Shown here: positions 8,395-18,262 of the stretch, piece after piece | Position numbering within the stretch: the first letter of the stretch is position 1 | Layout of the letters: every line of letters starts with the position of its first letter | Assembly (NCBI RefSeq): GCF_013256425.1 | Contig: NZ_CP053904.1 | Location: 2,356,001-2,420,000, forward strand | Direction: 5' to 3' | DNA length: 64,000 nucleotides | From: Hymenobacter sp. BRD67 | GTDB lineage: Bacteria; Bacteroidota; Bacteroidia; Cytophagales; Hymenobacteraceae | Notes under the pieces: model-generated | Databases searched by the model: none | The model's input: only the letters and a program-made list of their open reading frames with translations | What the model was told of the DNA's origin: nothing | Program-made: the position numbers and the translations under genes

Positions 8395-10799
8395 TTAGAA
8401 GCTGAAGTTATAGGTGGCCGAGGGCACCATCCGAAACAGCGCGGTTTGCAGCGCCTGGGTCTTGGTGGGGTCGTTGGGGTCTTGCTGAAACGTGATGCTG
8501 TAGGCGTTTTCGCGGGCCAGCAGGTTGTAGATGGAGAAGTTCCAGCTGCTGTGAAAGCGGTGCCCTTCCTGGTGGGGCTTTTCGTAGGTGGCGCCCACGT
8601 CGATGCGCTCGTAGGGCGGCAGGCGGTCGGCGTTGCGCAGGCCGTAGAGATTTACTACCTGGCCGGCCACCATATACTTGCCGATGGGATAGGTCACGGC
8701 CTGGCCCGAGCTCCCCACGATGGTGCCCGACAGGCTCCACTTGGGCGAGAGCTGGTAGATGGCCACGATGGAGAGGTCCACCGGCCGGTCTTGCCGGTAG
8801 TTGAACCAGGCCCCGGAGTTGATATCGGTATATTGCCGCTGCGACTTGCTCAGCGTGTAGCCAATCCAGCCGGTGAGGCGGCCGGTTTCCTTGCGCAGTA
8901 GCAGCTCGGCGCCGTAGGCCCGGCCTTTGCCATAGAGCAGGCTGGCTTCTACGTCCTGGTTGGCTTGCAATTGAGTGCCGTCGCGGTAGTCAATCTGGTG
9001 CTGTAGCCACTTATAGTACACTTCGGCCGAAAACGAGTAGGTATGATTAGCCCCCAGGCGCCGGTAGTACCCGGCCGAGAGCTGGTCGGCCAGCTCGGGC
9101 CGCACGTTGAGCGAGGTAGGTACGTACAAATCAGTGGGCAGGGTCGTGGCCGAATTGCTGAGCAGGTGCAGGTTCTGCACGTTGCGGGCGTAGCCGGCCT
9201 CAAACGACGTATTATCCGTGAGCTGGTAGCTGGCGGCCAGCCGGGGCTCCAGGTTCAGGTAGTTTTTGATAAACTGACCGGCATTGTAGTGCGTGGTGGT
9301 CAGCACGTTGCCCTCCGTATCGTAGGTCGAGTAGTCGCCCGCGCCCAGCAGGCTGAACTCTGACAGGCGCAGGCCGGTGGTAAAGTCGAGCTTGTCGGTG
9401 GCGCTCCACTCGTGCGAGACGTAGGCTGCGGTTTCGAGCGAGTGGTTAGTACGGTCGGGGGTAGCGTTGACAGGTGCGGCGGCTGAGGCCGTGACGTGGC
9501 CCGGCGTGATGGTGTGAGAGATGGCATCGACGCCGAAGCGCAGCGTCTGGCGGGTGCTGGGCGAGAACTCGAAGTCCTGCTTGAGGTGAAAATCCTGGAT
9601 TTTGGAGTCGATACTGAAGTCCTGGTCGTTCGACTGAATCGTAATCTGGTAGCTGTACTTATTAAAAATCAGCGAAGTATTGCTAAACAGGCGGTCCGAG
9701 AACAAGTGATTGAAGCGCAGCGTGGCCGTCTGGTTGCCGTAGTTGGTGCCAAAATTGTTGACACCGAACACATCGCGCCCCAGATAGCCCGAAAAATACA
9801 GGCGGTTGCGGTCGTTGAAGGTGTAGTTGGCCTTGGCGTTGAGGTCGTAGAAGTACAGGCTCGCGCTGCGGGTCGTGGCATCACGCGAGAGCTTCAGAAA
9901 CAGGTCGGCGTAGGTGCGGCGGCCGGTTACCAGAAACGAGCCTTTATTTTTCACCAGCGGGCCTTCCAGGGCCAGGCGCGAGGCTATCAGCCCGATACCG
10001 CCGCTGCCATGAAAGGCCTGGTCGTTGCCGTCCTTCATGCGGATATCGACCACCGACGAGAGCCGGCCGCCGTACTGCGCGGGCATCCCGCCCTTAAACA
10101 CGGTCAGGTCCTTGATGGCATCGGAGTTGAAGGTCGAGAAGAAGCCCAGCAGGTGGGAGGCATTATAGACGGTGGCCTCGTCGAGCAGAATCAGGTTCTG
10201 GTCGACGCTGCCGCCGCGCACCGAGAAGCCGCTGCTGCCTTCGCCGGCCGACTTGATTCCCGGCAGCAGGGTCAGGGTTTTGAGCACGTCCTTCTCGCCA
10301 AATAGCACCGGCACCTTGGCAATCTGCTTGATGTCGAGAGTTTCGACCCCCGACTGCGCCCGGCTGACGTTGACCTGGCCGGCGCGGCCGGTCACGACCA
10401 CCTCGTTCAGCTCCTGGCCGCCGGCGCTGAGGCGGAAGTCCAGCCGCTGGCTTTTGGTGAGCGTCAGGTGGCGCGGCTGGGCCTGGTAGCCCACGAAGCT
10501 GGCTTCTACGGTATAGGTACCGGCCGGCACAGTAAGCGTGTAAAAGCCGTAGGCGTTGGCCGCCGCCCCACCCCCGGCAGCTCGGCTAGGTGCACCGATG
10601 CCCCGGTGAGGTCTTCGCCGGTGGTGGCGTCCTTCACGGTGCCGCTAATCGTGATGCGGGCCTGGCCGTGGGCTACCTGGGCGCTCAGGCCCAGCAAAAG
10701 CCCCCACCGCACCAGCCGGCCACCACCCCTGGCGAGCGCGCTCAAAGAAGCATAAAGCAGCTGTACACACGCTCCGGTTGAAGTAAGCAGTAAGTTCAT
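8395..10799 (-). CDS. TonB-dependent receptor with carboxypeptidase-regulatory-like N-terminal domain (one frameshift)
   Basis: The restored protein has 801 residues. Signal region (about 1-46), then a CarboxypepD_reg-like beta-sandwich ('ITISGTVKDATTGEDLTGASVHLAELPGVG...YTVEASFVGYQ'), a plug (about 125-235: GEGSSGFSVRGGSVDQNLILLDEATVYN and FKGGMPAQYGGRLSSVVDIRMKDGN) and a barrel ending in 'PSATYNFSF'. The frame breaks in the C-run at 10564-10573; one extra base restores 'AAANAYGFYTL'. It heads an operon with the DUF4249 gene and lies 79 bases after the sensor kinase gene on the same strand, so the two-component system may control it. The substrate is unknown. Confidence 0.87.
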
Positions 10800-10878
10800 C
10801 CTACAAACTTACTGGGTAAGCAGAGCCTTTCGCGCTTTATTCTGCCACTGGAGCCAAAAGCCCGCCGAGTTGGCCGGC

Positions 10879-12195
10879 CTAGCCACCCGCCAGCTCGGCC
10901 GTGGCGTGCAGTACCGGGCTGCCAGGCTCCCGGTCCGGGCCAAACGTTACGCGCAGCGTGTGCCGCGCCCCGGCCGGCGTAAACTCATAGGCCAGCCCGA
11001 AGCCGTAGTAAGTGCATATATGCTGCACGATGCTCAGGCCCAGGCCCGGCGACTCGGAGGCGGCATTGTGCTTGCGGAAGCGCTCAAAAAACCGGGCCGG
11101 GTCGCCGCTTACTGCCGGGCCAGGGTTACTTACCTCCAACGCGGTGGCACTCAGGCGCACGGTTACGTCGCCGCCCGGCAGGTTGTGGCGAATAGCGTTG
11201 TGCAGCAGATTGTGCAGCAGCGAGTCGGCCAGGCCGGGATGTAGCCAGCGCGGCGGCGCTGGGGCCAGCTGCAGGTGCGGTGCCAGCCCACGAGCTTCCA
11301 GCAAGGGCGCGAGCTGCTCGGCTTTTTCCTCAATAAGTGCGGCCAGGTCGAGCGGCACAGCTTCGGTGTACTGCCCGTTTTCGATGCGGCTGAGCAGGCC
11401 CAGCGCCTGGTGCAGGCGCGAGAGGCGGCGCGTGGCCCCGTAGAGGTTGGCTACCAGCGGGGCAGCGGCGGCATCGTCGGCCAGGGCCGGCACTTGCAGC
11501 AGCTGCTCCAGCTGGGCCTGCATAATGGCCAGCGGCGTCTGGGTTTCGTGGGCGGCATTGGCAGTAAACTCACGCAGGCTTTCGTAGTCGGCCACGAGGC
11601 GTCGGCTCAAATGCGTCAGGGCCTGGTTAAGCTCGGCAAATTCCTCAATGGCCGATGCCGGCAGGCTCAGGGGCTGGTGCTGCTGCAAGTCGTAGGCGCG
11701 CAGCTGGGCCAGGGTGTGGCGAAAAGGCGCCCACAGCCGGGCCGACAAGTAGCGGTGCAGCAGTACAATACCCAGCAGCAGCAGCGCCATCACGGCCAGC
11801 ATGCTGCCCACGGTAGCCGCCAGCAGCTCATCGGTTTCTACCAGCGACTTGCGCAGCGTTACCCACACGGGCAGCTGGCCGGCCCGCGCCACCCGAAAGG
11901 TGAGCTGCCGGTGCGGCACCAACTCGCCCTCAGTAGGGTCGAGCAGCACCGTATCGGAATAGCCAAGGGGCCGGGGCCGCGTACTCACCACATACTGCTG
12001 CCGAAATACCGGCTCGGGCAAAGGCTGGCCCGCCGCCACGCGCGCCACCAGCTCCTGGCGATGGTTTTGCAGCTGCTCGCCCACCTCATTGCGCACGGCC
12101 CGGTTGATGCCCACGTAGAGCACGCCGCTGCCCACCGCAAAAAGCCCCGCGCTCAGCAGCACGTAGTAGCGGGTGGTTGCCGGCAGTAGCCTCAT
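10879..12195 (-). CDS. Two-component sensor histidine kinase
   Basis: A 438-residue membrane kinase: N-terminal helix (about 8-30), periplasmic domain, second helix near 140-165 (MLAVMALLLLGIVLL), then HisKA with the phospho-acceptor in 'FTANAAHETQTPLAIMQAQ' (His216), and a HATPase domain with N-box 'LLHNLLHNAIRHNLPGG' and G-box 'SPGLGLSIVQHI'. The G1 aspartate-containing box is weak ('LEVSNPGP' where many have D.G.G). It lies 55 bases downstream of an OmpR-type regulator on the same strand, forming a pair. The signal sensed is unknown; the position next to a TonB receptor operon suggests control of that uptake system. Confidence 0.92.
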   Translation of the reverse strand: MRLLPATTRYYVLLSAGLFAVGSGVLYVGINRAVRNEVGEQLQNHRQELVARVAAGQPLPEPVFRQQYVVSTRPRPLGYSDTVLLDPTEGELVPHRQLTFRVARAGQLPVWVTLRKSLVETDELLAATVGSMLAVMALLLLGIVLLHRYLSARLWAPFRHTLAQLRAYDLQQHQPLSLPASAIEEFAELNQALTHLSRRLVADYESLREFTANAAHETQTPLAIMQAQLEQLLQVPALADDAAAAPLVANLYGATRRLSRLHQALGLLSRIENGQYTEAVPLDLAALIEEKAEQLAPLLEARGLAPHLQLAPAPPRWLHPGLADSLLHNLLHNAIRHNLPGGDVTVRLSATALEVSNPGPAVSGDPARFFERFRKHNAASESPGLGLSIVQHICTYYGFGLAYEFTPAGARHTLRVTFGPDREPGSPVLHATAELAGG

Positions 12196-12250
12196 TAGGT
12201 AGTGGTTAAGCGCTTGGTTAGCAATCAGTGCCTGGCCTTGCCCAGTGCTT

Positions 12251-12928
12251 TTACTCCGCGCTCAGCTTGTAGCCTACTCCGTACATGGTACGAATATAAT
12301 TCTCCGCTCCTTTTTCCTGAAGCTTCTTGCGCAGGTTTTTAAGGTGCGTATAGATAAAGTCGAACGAATCGGCGGCATCGACCGAATCGCCGCATAGGTG
12401 CTCGGCAATAGCTTCCTTGGTAAGCACCCGGCCAGGGTTGGCCAGCAGGTAAAGCAGCAGGTCATACTCCTTGCGCGTGAGCGTCAGGGCTTCGCCGTTT
12501 ACCTGCACTTCGGCCTGCTCGGGCCACACTACCAGGTCGCGAAAAACCAGGTGATTTTGACCCTGAAAACGCCGCCGCCGAATAATAGCCCGCAGGCGGG
12601 CATTGAGCTCGGAAAGATGAAAAGGCTTGGCCAGGTAATCATCGGCGCCCAGGTCGAGGCCCGCCACGCGGTCGTCGAGGCCATTACGGGCCGAAATAAC
12701 GAGTACGCCCGTAGTCGAGCTTTCGGCCTTCAGCGCCCGCAGCAGGTCGAGGCCATTGCCATCGGGCAGGGTCAGGTCGAGCAATACGCAGTCGTAGCGA
12801 TAAAGCTTGACTTTCTCATACGCCTGCTCAAAATCGGCTGCTACCTCTACTACATAGCCTCCCTGTCGCAGCGCCTCTATCAGCGTAGAGCGTAAAGCCG
12901 GCTCATCCTCAACTAAAAGTATTTTCAT
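12251..12928 (-). CDS. OmpR/PhoB-family response regulator
   Basis: A 225-residue regulator. The receiver domain (1-115) has the acidic pair E7/D8, the phospho-acceptor D51 in 'CVLLDLTLPDGNG' and the conserved Lys in 'DDYLAKPF'. The C-terminal winged-helix domain (about 128-225) contains 'LTRKEYDLLLYLLANPGRVLTKEAI' and ends 'IRTMYGVGYKL'. It is the first gene of the pair with the histidine kinase and likely binds promoters in this neighbourhood, but no operator could be identified. Confidence 0.94.
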   Translation of the reverse strand: MKILLVEDEPALRSTLIEALRQGGYVVEVAADFEQAYEKVKLYRYDCVLLDLTLPDGNGLDLLRALKAESSTTGVLVISARNGLDDRVAGLDLGADDYLAKPFHLSELNARLRAIIRRRRFQGQNHLVFRDLVVWPEQAEVQVNGEALTLTRKEYDLLLYLLANPGRVLTKEAIAEHLCGDSVDAADSFDFIYTHLKNLRKKLQEKGAENYIRTMYGVGYKLSAE

Positions 12929-13071
12929 CGATAAGCTGCGTTATTAACAGCTTACGAAAAAACGAGCCAAATCTGTGGGAAATCAGGAGAGCAAGACAAT
13001 AGCGAGGCTGGCCTTTTTTAAATATATCATATGTTCAATTAATAACCAGCGTCATTTAAGCTGAAGTTAAA

Positions 13072-13121
13072 GCGGTTTCGGAATCGGGATAAGGCTGCTC
13101 AAGCAGCGACTCCGAAACCGC
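13072..13121. repeat. Nested inverted repeat in the gap between regulator and PAP2 genes
   Basis: An 11-base arm GCGGTTTCGGA pairs with TCCGAAACCGC at 13111-13121, and inside it GCTGCT-CA-AGCAGC forms a second short stem. There is no strong T-run on either side, so it is less convincing as an intrinsic terminator than the adjacent hairpin at 13137-13177. Confidence 0.55.
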
Positions 13122-13136
13122 GCTAAGGACAGCAAA

Positions 13137-13177
13137 AAAGGTGGTCAGCCGGACAAAAACTCCGGCCGACCACCTTT
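13137..13177 (-). terminator. Rho-independent terminator of the PAP2 gene
   Basis: AAAGGTGGTC pairs with GACCACCTTT, extended by GCCGG/CCGGC with one mismatch around an A-rich loop. Read on the minus strand it follows the PAP2 stop by 29 bases and runs into six T residues, as expected for an intrinsic terminator. Confidence 0.82.
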
Positions 13178-13205
13178 GATAAGCTACCTCCCGGCGCTGG
13201 GCTGG

Positions 13206-14027
13206 CTACTTGGGCCGCCAGGTAAAGCACAGGCCCGGCGTATTGCCATAGTAGGTGGGCATAATGCCGATATCGCGGCCAATAGATTTGCGGCCCCAGC
13301 GGTTGCGGTGCGTGAGGTAAGCCAGGTGAGCCGACAAGATGCCGAAACCAGCGCCGGCTACCACGTCGCTTTGCCAGTGCTTGTTTACAATCATGCGCAG
13401 GCCGGCCACGCTGGTAGCCACGGCGTAGGCTCCCACGCCGTACCACTGGCTTTTATCGCGAAACTCAGTGTGCACAATGCTGGCAGCCAGAAACGCCTGG
13501 GCCGTGTGCCCCGAGGGAAAGGAGAGATTGTCGGAGCCATCGGGCCGCTCCTCGTGACTCAGCGACTTCACCAGGAAGGTGCTACCCAGCATAATGGCTT
13601 CGCTCTTGGCAATAATGAGCAGGGTATTAATGCGGTCGTTGCGCGACTCTACCCCAAACAGCTCGACGGCGCCCAGCTCCAGATACGGCACGAAGATGAG
13701 GACATCGGCAATGCGGGTGGTGGAGCTGGGAAACAGGCGGTGAATATCGCGCTGGGCATCCTGGTTGGTATAAAAGCCGCCCCCATTAAACGTATAAGCC
13801 CCGTAGCCGATAAGCACCGCCGGAATAGCTACCGCTTTAAAAACCTTGCTTTTTAAAAAAGGCTTTTTAAGCCCTACGGGTGCGCCCTGAGGGTTTTCGT
13901 ATTTGTGGGTAGTATCGGCCGGAGCAGTGGTGGCTGGGTTGAGGGGTACCTGCGCCAGCACGGGCGTAGCACTGCTCAACAGCAGGCCAAGCAGGAGGAC
14001 ACGGGGTGAAGAGAAAAGGGAGCGCAT
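13206..14027 (-). CDS. PAP2-family phosphatase, secreted or membrane-anchored
   Basis: A 273-residue protein when started at the ATG at 14027 (MRSLFSSPRVLLLGLLLSSATPVLAQ, a good signal peptide). The three phosphatase motifs are complete: KSLSHEERP (K-x6-RP), FPSGHT (PSGH) and 'RMIVNKHWQSD' (R-x5-H-x3-D, the catalytic His). Family members dephosphorylate lipid phosphates such as undecaprenyl pyrophosphate or phosphatidate. Hydrophobic segments surround the motifs. It is a single-gene unit with its own terminator. Confidence 0.9.
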   Translation of the reverse strand: MRSLFSSPRVLLLGLLLSSATPVLAQVPLNPATTAPADTTHKYENPQGAPVGLKKPFLKSKVFKAVAIPAVLIGYGAYTFNGGGFYTNQDAQRDIHRLFPSSTTRIADVLIFVPYLELGAVELFGVESRNDRINTLLIIAKSEAIMLGSTFLVKSLSHEERPDGSDNLSFPSGHTAQAFLAASIVHTEFRDKSQWYGVGAYAVATSVAGLRMIVNKHWQSDVVAGAGFGILSAHLAYLTHRNRWGRKSIGRDIGIMPTYYGNTPGLCFTWRPK

Positions 14028-14369
14028 AGGATAAGATAAAATACTGAATTCCGCTCTACGCAAACAAGGCCGTTTTCGCTGCTTTGAGCTAATTCTGACG
14101 AGATTCTGCCCGGCTTTGTCGGGCAATGACTACAGCCTGTCTACGGCGACTCTTTGGCTGAAGTGTCAACCTCCCACCCGGAAATACGGGGGCGGTAACG
14201 TTGCCGGGAACGATAGCGCAAATAAATCGCTCCCCTTGCTTGCAGATGCCGGCAAATGGCCCTAGTATTCCGCTGCCAAAGCCCGTTTTATATGGGATTT
14301 TCACTATATTAACTGCTTTATCGCCTGGTTGCGGCCGCCGGGCTGCACCTTCCTCCCACCCGCTTTTAT
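14028..14369. other. Divergent promoter region between PAP2 and GH28 genes
   Basis: A 342-base spacer between divergent genes. It holds the LacI-type operator at 14195-14217 and an AT-rich stretch at about 14,288-14,310 likely to belong to the GH28 promoter. No small gene was recognised. Confidence 0.6.
14195..14217 (+). promoter_or_regulatory. LacI-type operator, GH28 promoter copy
   Basis: GTAACGTTG-CCGG-GAACGATAGC matches the perfect palindrome at 23678-23701 except for a few outer bases, with the CCGG centre kept. It lies about 150 bases upstream of the polygalacturonase start and is followed by GCAAATAAA, as is the copy upstream of kduD. The assignment to the local LacI regulator is by inference. 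Confidence 0.72.
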
Positions 14370-16057
14370 ATGATTCGCTTTTCGCTGCTTCCCGGCGCCT
14401 TGCTGGCCCTGGCCACTTGGCACGCTGCCCCTACCCTAGCCCAGGCCAACCGCGTGGCCGTAGCGCAGCCGGCTCCGCCCATTCTGCCCGCCGTGCGGCA
14501 GGTAAAATTCAAGGCCGACACGTTTAATATTCAGAAATATGGCGGCGTGGCCGATGGCCAGACGCTTAACACGCAGGCGTTTCAGCAAGCCATTGTAGCC
14601 TGCGCCCAAAGTGGCGGGGCACGGTGTTGGTGCCAGCGGGCCTTTGGCTCACGGGCCCCATTGTGCTCCAGAACAACGTAAACCTGCACCTGGCCACCGG
14701 TGCGCTCGTGCAGTTTACTACCGACCACCAGCAGTATCCGCTCATCAAAACCACCTGGGAAGGTGAGGAAGCCATTCGCAGCCAGGCCCCGATTTCGGGC
14801 ACGGGCCTGAAAAATATCGCTATCACCGGCAATGGCACGTTTGACGGGGCCGGCGACAGCTGGCGGCCGGTAAAGAAAAGCAAGCTGAACGAGGGCGAGT
14901 GGAAAAAGCTGCTGGCCACCGGCGGCGTGCTCAACGATAAAAAGGACTCGTGGTACCCCTCGGCCAGCTCGCTCAAGGGCAATCTGCTGGCAGCTGCCAA
15001 CACGCCCCGCAAAAGTCTCGACCCCAAGGATTTTGATGATATTCGCGATTTCCTGCGGCCCAACATGCTGAGTCTCACCGATTGTCAGCAGATTTTGCTC
15101 GAAGGCTTTACCATTCAGAACTCGCCGGCCTGGACGATTCACCCCTTGCTATGCCAGGACCTGACTGTGCGCCGCGTAACGGCCCGCAACCCTTGGTATG
15201 GCCAGAACACCGACGCCATCGACGTGGAGTCGTGCCGCAATGGCGTACTCGACGACTGCGTGTTCAGCGTGGGCGACGACGGCCTGTGCATCAAATCGGG
15301 CCGCGACGCCGAGGGGCGGAAGCGCGGCGTGCCCACCGAAAACTTTCTTATTCAGAACTGCAAGGTGTACAGCGCCCACGGGGCTTCGTGATTGGCTCCG
15401 AAATGTCGGGCGGCGTGCGCAACATGATAGTGCGCAACTGCACCTTCCAGGGCACCGATGTAGGGCTGCGCTTCAAAACGGCGCGGGGCCGCGGCGGCAT
15501 GGTCGAAAACATCTGGGTTGATGGCATTACCATGACCGATATTGCCGGGCAGGCCATTTTATTCGATATGTACTATATGGCTAAGGACCCGGTGCCGCAG
15601 ACCGGCGAGTCGGTGGCGCCGCCCGTTATCGCGGCCCAGCCCTGAACGAAGGCACGCCGCAGTTCCAGCACTTCTACATCAAAAACGTGACCTGCAAGGG
15701 GCCGAAACCGCCATTCTGGTACGCGGCCTGCCCGAGATGGCTATCAAGGATATCAACCTCGAAAATATTGTGATTGAGGCTACTAAAGGCCTGGTGTGTC
15801 AGGAAGCCGAAAACATCCGCCTCAAAAACGTGACGCTGCTCACGGCCAATACCCAGCCGGTAATGGAAGTACAGAACAGCAAAAATATCAGCCTCGATGG
15901 CATTAAGTACCCCAGCGGGGCCAACCTGCTGCTGCGCGTGAGCGGCGACCGCAGCCAGGACATCCGTCTTACCAACACCAACACCAGGCTCGCTAAGAAA
16001 GACCTGGAGCTGGGTGATAAGGTAGGTAAAAAGGTGGTGCAGGTAGCCGCTAAATAA
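14370..16057 (+). CDS. GH28 polygalacturonase, secreted (four frameshifts)
   Basis: The restored protein is 563 residues: signal peptide ([25 protein letters not shown]...), then a right-handed beta-helix. GH28 catalytic motifs are all present: NTDAIDV (about 279), [10 protein letters not shown] (about 301), HGG (about 336) and RFK (about 368). Four single-base losses break the frame, in the runs at 14616-14619, 15380-15383, 15640-15642 and 15698-15701; adding one G or C at each gives '[11 protein letters not shown]', 'HGGFVIGSE', '[12 protein letters not shown]' and 'CKGAETAI', exactly as expected. The enzyme hydrolyses galacturonan. It is under the operator at 14195 and is followed 85 bases later by GH105. 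If the shifts are real the gene would be dead; I think they are sequence errors. Confidence 0.87.
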
Positions 16058-16142
16058 GCAAACGATAACTAGAAAAGCACCTTATGCTGCGCTCTGCGCG
16101 AGGTGCTGTCTGCTTTAAGCAAGAGCAGACCAACTTCTCCCT

Positions 16143-18058
16143 ATGACTTCTCCCACTCGCCTTTTGCTTCTTGCCGCTGCGCTGGCCCTGCCGCTGCTGG
16201 CTCCGGCCCAGAACGCCCCGGCCGCCATGTCGCAGCGCATGGCCGACGCCTTCATTGCCCAGCATCCCGACTCCATTGTAATTGGCAACCGCAAAACGGC
16301 GCGCTGGGACTACGAGCAGGGCCTGATGCTGCGGGCGCTGGAGCGCGTGTGGGAGCGCACCGGCGACGCCCGGTATTTTACCTATATTCAGAAAGACCTC
16401 GACCAGTTTGTGCAGAAGGATGGCAGCATCCGTACCTACAAAGCTGATGAATACCAGCTCGATAACCTTGCCACTGGCACGGCGCTGCTGCTGCTGAGCC
16501 AGCTGTCGGTGCCGGCAATGAGAAGTACCGGGTGGCGGCCGCCACCCTGCGCAAGCAGCTGGCCAGCCAGCCGCGCACCAAAGAGGGGGGCTTCTGGCAC
16601 AAAAAAACCTATCCCAACCAGATGTGGCTCGATGGCCTGTACATGGCCGAGCCGTTCTACGCCGAGTACAGCGCGCTAACCGGCGACGCGGCTGGCCTCG
16701 ACGACGTGGCCAAGCAGTTTGCGCTCATCGAAAAGCACCTTGTGGACCCCAAAACTGGCCTGCTCTACCACGGCTACGATGAAAGCCGCGAGCAGCAATG
16801 GGCCAATAAAGCCACCGGCCAGTCGCCCAATGCCTGGGACCGCGCCATTGGCTGGTACGCCATGGCGCTGGTCGAAACCCTCGACTATCTGCCGGCCGGC
16901 AACGCCAACCGCGCGGCGCTCATTAAAGATTTGCAGCGCCTGGCCCCGGTACTGGCCAAGTACCAGGATGCCAAAACCGGCACCTGGAGCCTGGTAATGG
17001 GCCACGAAAGCGAGAAAGGCAACTACGCCGAAGCCTCGGGCAGCAGCATGTTTGTGTACGCGCTGGCAAAAGGTGTGCGCCTGGGCTACCTCGATAAAAA
17101 ATACGCCGCCGTGGCCCGCAAAGGCTACGAGGGCATTCTGAAGACCTTCGTGGCCACCGAAAACGGCGCGCTGGCCCTCAACGGCACGGTGAGCGTGGGC
17201 GGCTTGGGCGGCAAGCCCTACCGCGACGGCTCTTTCCAGTACTACCTGAGCGAGCCGCTGCGCAAAAACGATTTGAAGGGCGTGGGGCCATTTATTCTGG
17301 CCAGCACGGAGATGGAGATTGCGCAGGAAAATGCCGTGGGCCAGGGCAAAACTGTGGGCCTCGACTACTACTTCAACCACGAGCTACGCAAAAATGCCTT
17401 CACCGGCCAGCCCGAGCAGTGGCACTATACCTGGGAAGAGCGCACCCACGGCGGCTTCTGGCTGTGGGGCAACCAGCTGCGCGAGCTGGGCGCCAAAACG
17501 ATAGCCGTGCCCGCCGCACCTACCCCCGCCAGCCTCAAAGCGCTGAACGTGTACGTGATAGTGGACCCCGACACGAAGAATGAAACCCCGCAGCCCCACT
17601 ATATCTCGGCCGCCGACAGCAAAGCCGTAACCGACTGGGTGCGCGCCGGGGGCACGCTGGTGCTGCTAGCCAACGACACGGCCAACTGCGAAATCAGGCA
17701 CTTTAATGAGCTGGCCCGCAACTTCGGCGTGCAGTTCACTGACCAGAGTGTGAACATGGTGCAGGGCAGCCAGTTTGAACAGGGCCGGGTGGACTTGACG
17801 AGCGGCGCGGCAGTTTTCAAGCAGGCTAAATCTGCCTATATCAAGGAGTTGGCAGTACTGGCGCTGCAAGCGCCGGCCCAGCCGCTGGTCACCAACAACG
17901 GCAAGGTTATCATGGCCACGGCGCAGCTGGGCAAAGGCCGCGTATTTGCGCTCGGCGACCCGTGGCTGTACAACGAATACACCGACGGCCGCAAGATTCC
18001 GGCTACGTTCGAAAATTTTCAGGCCGGCAAAGACCTGGGGCGCTGGCTGCTGAAGTAG
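16143..18058 (+). CDS. GH105 unsaturated galacturonyl/rhamnogalacturonyl hydrolase fused to a DUF4350-like domain (one frameshift)
   Basis: The restored protein has 638 residues. A signal peptide (to about 22) precedes an (alpha/alpha)6 barrel with 'WLDGLYMAEPFYAEY' (about 162; catalytic Asp) and 'WDRAIGWYAMALVETLDYLP' (about 232), typical of GH105/GH88. These enzymes hydrolyse the unsaturated uronate left at the non-reducing end by lyases. Residues about 456-638 form a second alpha/beta domain ('GGTLVLLANDTANCEI...GKGRVFALGDPWLYNEY') resembling DUF4350, a glutamine-amidotransferase-like fold found appended to some Bacteroidota hydrolases. The frame breaks at 16508-16513 (loss of G or C). It follows GH28 closely and is probably co-transcribed. 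Confidence 0.87.
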
Positions 18059-18254
18059 TGAGCAGTTAATAGTGAACAGTTAATAGTGAACAGTTAATAT
18101 AATGACTCGTGATAACATCCTACTGAGCAGCAACGGACAGCTTGTGAGAGGTAGTAGCTCACCAGTTAGGTGAGCAAGGCAGTTGACCTTCGCTTAGTCT
18201 GACGTTCTTTTGCCAGCTGTTCACTACTAACTGTTCACTGTTAACTGCTCACTG
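18056..18254. repeat. Intergenic repeat element with AGTGAACAGTTAAT arms
   Basis: The left arm (18056-18100) carries three tandem copies of a 14-base word (AGTGAGCAGTTAAT, then AGTGAACAGTTAAT twice). The right arm (about 18219-18254) is the imperfect reverse complement. Between them lies about 115 bases with a small hairpin GCTCACC-AGTTA-GGTGAGC (18157-18175) and no gene. The outer inverted repeat begins at the GH105 stop codon. It looks like a non-coding palindromic element (MITE- or REP-like), possibly doubling as a terminator. Confidence 0.65.
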
Positions 18255-18262
18255 CCTTTCTT

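Noticed and set aside
14370..16057. Calling the GH28 gene a pseudogene
   Set aside because: All four breaks are single losses in G/C runs and all catalytic motifs are intact, the same pattern as in many other genes here.
18056..18100. Short tandem words considered as a CRISPR array
   Set aside because: Units are 14 bases with no spacers and no cas genes nearby; it is one arm of an inverted repeat.
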